Shown here in pieces: positions 60,840-64,000 of a DNA stretch of 64,000 bases (position 1 is its first letter; each line of letters begins with the position of its first letter). Both the position numbers and the translations under genes were made by a program. The DNA is taken from contig NZ_JAHLNO010000021.1 in the NCBI RefSeq assembly GCF_018916875.1, positions 86,547-150,546 on the forward strand. Direction: 5' to 3'. The notes beneath the pieces were generated by a model. That model did no database searches and was not told the DNA's origin. It was given only the letters and a program-made list of their open reading frames with translations. The DNA is from Virgibacillus proomii (lineage in GTDB: Bacteria > Bacillota > Bacilli > Bacillales > Amphibacillaceae).

Positions 60840-61538
60840 TTATGTTAGCTCTGTTACATTTTTTACATAATCGACATGAGCTATTTCGTCAAATAAAGAA
60901 ATCCGATCCAATTCCGGATTATTTTCCATAACGATAAAGATATTTCTCAAATTATTTTCGACTTTTGATACCTCCACTTTTTTTATGGCTATATTGAACT
61001 TATCAAATACTTTAACTACTTCATTTATCTGAACATCCGGTAGAGTAACAATTTGAATGACATTGGGAGCTTTTCCACGTTGAAATAAACGTTCAAAATT
61101 ATTGAGAAATATAAGACTAAGTAAAATAATTACTGTTGTCAATACAGCAGCTGCGTACATCCCTGCACCAACAACTAATCCTAAACCTGCAACTGTCCAT
61201 ATGGAAGCGGCAGTAGTTAATCCTCTTATCGTTCCTCCATAAACAATAATTGTCCCAGCACCAAGAAAGCCGATTCCACTAATTACATAAGAAGGAATTC
61301 TGGCAGGGTCAAAACGAATATTATCATATTCCTCTAGAAACATTTCAAAACCAAATAATGATAACAGCATCATTAAACAAGAACCTACACCCACTAAAAT
61401 ATGTGTTCGAAAACCTGCAGAGTGATTTTTTAACTCCCGTTCGAATCCAATTACTCCTGCTAGAACTAATGCTATCAGTAGACGTGTCAATATGATATAA
61501 AAGTTATCCCCCAATAATTCGTGCACCATCTCTTTCAA
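60840..61538 (-). CDS. MgtC/SapB family membrane protein
   Basis: 232 residues. Signature RLLIALVLAGVIGFERELK near 19-37, GFRTHILVGVGSCLMM, GIGFLGAGTIIV and GLTTAASIWTVAGLGLVVG; about five membrane helices in the first 150 residues, then a cytoplasmic ACT-like domain. Family members modulate magnesium or phosphate stress responses; the substrate here is unknown. Single gene. Confidence 0.92.
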   Translation of the reverse strand: MKEMVHELLGDNFYIILTRLLIALVLAGVIGFERELKNHSAGFRTHILVGVGSCLMMLLSLFGFEMFLEEYDNIRFDPARIPSYVISGIGFLGAGTIIVYGGTIRGLTTAASIWTVAGLGLVVGAGMYAAAVLTTVIILLSLIFLNNFERLFQRGKAPNVIQIVTLPDVQINEVVKVFDKFNIAIKKVEVSKVENNLRNIFIVMENNPELDRISLFDEIAHVDYVKNVTELT

Positions 61539-61631
61539 TGATTATCCCTCCTTACATTACTTTAGTTAATAAGTTAAATTCATTCTACCTTAAAAATATA
61601 ACTTGTATAGTATGAAAATTTCGTCTATACA

Positions 61632-61723
61632 AGTGTTTATTCAAAAAGAGAAATTGACCTAACTAAGGTCGATTAAGGTCACAACATCCTGAAAAACCAC
61701 TTTATGGAGTTTTTGAACAACGT
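61632..61723. repeat. MITE-like element with TTCAAAAA ends
   Basis: GTGTTTATTCAAAAAG on the left and, inverted, GACGTTGTTCAAAAACTCC on the right bound ~90 bp. Same end type as at 19451 and 5485. Confidence 0.5.
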
Positions 61724-61858
61724 CTATAAAAGAATATATATGTTAGAAAACACTTTTATTTCACTACTTACATAGTTTTTAAATTTTAGGTGCTGTTATC
61801 ATATAAAACGGTTCTCTGTCAAATGAGGTGGTGGAAACTTCCACCATCTCTTTTGGCT

Positions 61859-62192
61859 TTACATGATTTTTTTAACTTCTTGTTGCCACAATATTTTCTT
61901 TTTCATTCGCTCATAGCTTTTAATTCCAAATGAATTACGTTTAACACTTTTATGGTATTATTTACTCCTTTAATATACCCATTGTTAAATGGATACATAA
62001 ACGAATGTATGATTTCTTCTTCCTACGTTGAAATGTCCCCTTTATACACTGAAATGCTTCCAAATTAGAGTTTTTCATAGCTTCCATACAAGATTCCAAG
62101 CTTGATTTTATGGCATCTTTGTTACTTACTTTAAACCATGTATCTAGCTTATTCTTTAACTAGTAGGCTTCTTCTAAGCGAGGGGGGGTCTT
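61859..62192 (-). pseudogene. ISL3-family transposase remnant (C-terminal)
   Basis: Translating the minus strand in shifting frames gives LEEAY*LKNKLDTWF, then SFMYPFNNGYIKGVNNTIKV, then RNSFGIKSYERMKKKILWQQ, the C-terminal ISL3 DDE signature. A stop codon and at least two frameshifts; no N-terminus. Decayed. Confidence 0.8.
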
Positions 62193-62354
62193 ATAGGAAA
62201 CAGCTTACCCACCTATTAACAATAAATACCCCTGTGCTAACGGGTGGTATTCTCTCGGCTGGAAGACCTTGTTACTGACCAAACCCTAAAGGGCTACTGA
62301 ACGGTTTGCCTTATGTACTACTTCTACTGGCCAAACCTCAAAAGGCCTTCTTGC

Positions 62355-63496
62355 TCACTTATGTCGTTTCTTCTTTATCTCTTCACCGGTAAATGGATTA
62401 ATATATTCTTTCATGCCTAATTGTTCTCACGACTATATCATCTTGTATCTGATTTCAAATATATTCTTCTATTTTTCTCTTGTTTCTCCTACTGTATCTA
62501 CATAATATCCTGTACACCAAAATTTTCGGTTCCCATATCGATATTTTAAATTGGCATGACGATCAAATATCATCAAATTTTCTTTTACATAAAGTCCTTA
62601 ATATTTCCCCTATAACTTTTTTAATCTTTCCATAATTAACTTGTCTTCGGAATACTTGTATATGTAAAATATTTCTCGAGATGATTTAGAAAAAATTGTG
62701 GAAAAAAAGAAAGAAGGTACTCTATGATAGATGTATGCTTCCAGGCAAATACATCATGAAAAGAGAGACCTTCTTATGAAGAACATTATCTCAAAACTGT
62801 ACGAGATAATAAAGAATACAAAAGATTTTATTGAAGCAGAAGAAAGTATCCAAAGCTATATGTATAACTTGTTTTCAGATTTGTTAGGGGAAGTATTTCA
62901 CATATAGATCAAGCGATAAAGAAGGAGGAGCAGGCATCTGGCTGGTTGGTGAAAAGAGAGGATTGTAAAACCGTTCCATTGGTAGAAGTAAAAGTAGCTG
63001 AATTAGCCAGTGAATGTACGTATCGTGAAGCATGAAACAAAGAGGCATGCATTGGAGCGCTGAAGGAGGAGAAGCAATGGGGAAAATCAAGCAAGGGATC
63101 TTAAATCAGACATGAAGGGATGCTTATTTAAACCAACAGCACAGAAGTGTGAGAAACTACGGGAAGTGAAACATATCGTGAGAATGTCAGAAATACTACA
63201 CCAAGCAGTGCGTTATGAAACAAGGCGCAATCTCCTTATATCAAGCCCATTCCACTGCCATAGGTCAATTGGTTAAGAGCTTCCGATCTTCCTCCATTTT
63301 TAGTAAGGTTCTTTAAATCCTTTCTAAAAAACGGAGGCCACCAAGCGATAGCGCGGTAGTGGAATAAGCGTACATTAATAGAGTACTGAAAGTATTGGCT
63401 TTATCACCATGTCGAGAAAAACTTGGGACGCATACAAATACGATATGGTACTTACAATTCCACTTTGTGTGCTAAACTATTAGTGTCCTTGGACAT
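62355..63496 (-). pseudogene. IS200/IS605 TnpA, interrupted and decayed
   Basis: Start ATG 63496: MSKDTNSLAH, then (frameshift) KWNCKYHIVFV, an IS200/IS605 Y1-transposase N-terminus. The frame resumes ~770 nt later near 62670 with RRQVNYGKIKKVIGEILRTL, lacks the catalytic HUH segment by deletion, and continues LMIFDRHANLKYRYGNRKFW to KEYINPFTGEEIKKK, stop at 62355. An ISLre2 fragment separates the halves. The region 62195-62350 has hairpins expected of the right end. Confidence 0.85.
62777..63040 (+). pseudogene. ISLre2-family transposase remnant
   Basis: Opens MKNIISKLYEIIKNTKDFIE and continues, after a frameshift at GEVFHI, as HIDQAIKKEEQASGWLVKRE, then an internal deletion joins DCKTVP to LVEVKVAELASECTYREA. 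Matches the ISLre2 (UPF0236-like) N-terminal and central parts. The rest is lost; 63040-63430 holds unassigned sequence with stops. Confidence 0.8.
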
Positions 63497-63499
63497 ATA

Positions 63500-63562
63500 A
63501 ACTCCTCCGTATGCTTTTATTTGGTTGGCAAACAATAAATATTTTAGCACCATGGAGGAGTT
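63500..63562 (-). other. IS200-type left-end hairpin over the tnpA ribosome site
   Basis: AACTCCTCCG (63500-63509) and TGGAGGAGTT (63553-63562) are inverted arms. On the minus strand the 3' arm contains GGAGGAG, the tnpA Shine-Dalgarno, so the hairpin would mask it, as known for IS200. Confidence 0.65.
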
Positions 63563-63630
63563 TTTTTAATACCTCGCTTGAAGCTTTTTGAACCATAGGC
63601 TAAGCCTTGGGTTTTCATAGTTACAACAAC

Positions 63631-63665
63631 AAAAAACTGACCATTTTAAAAAGGTCAGTTTTTCC
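63631..63665 (-). terminator. Terminator of the rRNA operon
   Basis: AAAAACTGACC/GGTCAGTTTTT arms with T-run, 8 nt after the 5S rRNA end. Confidence 0.92.
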
Positions 63666-63672
63666 TTAATAT

Positions 63673-63788
63673 GCCTGGCGGCGTCCTACTCTTGCAGGGG
63701 CAAAGCCCCAACTACCATCGGCGCTGGAGAGCTTAACTTCTGTGTTCGGTATGGAAACAGGTGTGACCTCTCCGCTATTGCTACCAGA
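63673..63788 (-). rRNA. rrf: 5S rRNA
   Basis: 116 nt. Minus strand starts TCTGGTAGCAATAGCGGAGA, contains the conserved CATACCGAACACAGAAGTTA and ends GACGCCGCCAGGC. No tRNA genes follow it; the 148-nt spacer to 23S also lacks tRNAs. Confidence 0.97.
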
Positions 63789-63936
63789 CATGATGTTTAT
63801 GTTTTTCTAAAAAATAGGCACAAGCCTTATTATAATTGTTTTCGTAAAAAAAGCAAGTCTTTTTATCAAAAAATGTGGATGATACCTTAAAAACTAAATA
63901 AGAGATCATTCAACGACTATCTTCCCATTTTGATTT

Positions 63937-64000
63937 AGTTAAGTCCTCGATCGATTAGTATTCGTCAGCTTCACGTGTCACCACGCTTCTACCTCGAACC
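63937..64000 (-). rRNA. rrl: 23S rRNA, 3' end
   Basis: Minus strand matches the 23S 3' terminus: GACACGTGAAGCTGACGAAT then ACTAATCGATCGAGGACTTAA. The remainder lies beyond the window. Confidence 0.95.

Noticed and set aside
62884..63094. Minus-strand frames of 61 and 68 codons
   Set aside because: Antisense to the ISLre2 remnant.
63789..63936. tRNA genes in the 5S-23S spacer
   Set aside because: No cloverleaf or TTC-box sequence seen; only AT-rich spacer.

Overview
The window is a low-GC Gram-positive (Bacillota, Bacillaceae-type) chromosome segment. The evidence is the gene order 5S rRNA - ctsR-mcsA-mcsB-clpC - radA - yacL - gltX - cysES - mrnC-rlmB-rae1-sigH - rpmG-secE-nusG - rplKA-rplJL - rsmC - rpoBC - str operon - S10/spc/alpha operons - ecfA1A2T-truA - rplM-rpsI. 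Protein sequences resemble Virgibacillus/Oceanobacillus-type bacilli; the genus is an inference. Nearly every gene is on the minus strand, so transcription runs from high to low coordinates.

Layout, left to right. 1-4380 is an AT-rich accessory island next to rpsI. It holds a partial subtilisin-like protease, an AAA+ ATPase (an IetAS-like pair, a type described as toxin-antitoxin and anti-phage) and a frameshifted tyrosine integrase. 4394-10700 holds rpsI, rplM with an L13-type leader, a repeat-rich gap, truA, the ECF transporter module and rplQ. 10958-25054 is the alpha, spc and S10 ribosomal protein superoperon with infA, adk and secY, read from one strong promoter near 25200. 25431-34000 holds tuf, fusA, rpsG, rpsL, an L7Ae-like protein and rpoC. 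34167-42803 holds rpoB, rsmC, rplL/J with an L10 leader, rplA, rplK, nusG, secE and rpmG. 43519-52226 holds sigH, rae1, rlmB, mrnC, cysS, cysE, a Cys-type T-box leader, gltX and yacL. 52393-60300 holds radA and the CtsR heat-shock operon with its operator. 60840-61538 is an MgtC/SapB protein. 61859-63570 holds decayed, nested insertion sequences, and the window ends in 5S and 23S rRNA.

The housekeeping proteins are ordinary; the spacers are not. They carry several dispersed non-coding repeat families: a ~92-bp structured element whose minus strand ends as an intrinsic terminator (four near-identical copies, all in one orientation at gene or operon ends); a ~190-bp repeat pair; a 62-bp tandem array with dispersed relatives; small elements bounded by inverted GTTCAAA-type ends, one of them inside the spc operon between rplX and rplN; and an AAGTGAAACTTC-type repeat. 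These appear to have pried apart gene pairs that are adjacent in Bacillus subtilis (clpC/radA, truA/rplM, cysE and its T-box). Compared with B. subtilis, map, disA, ispD and ispF are missing from their usual positions.

Best leads: the IetAS-like pair in the rpsI-linked island, the terminator-type repeat family, the T-box stranded about 950 nt upstream of cysE behind repeats, and a small ORF with hairpins upstream of rpoB.
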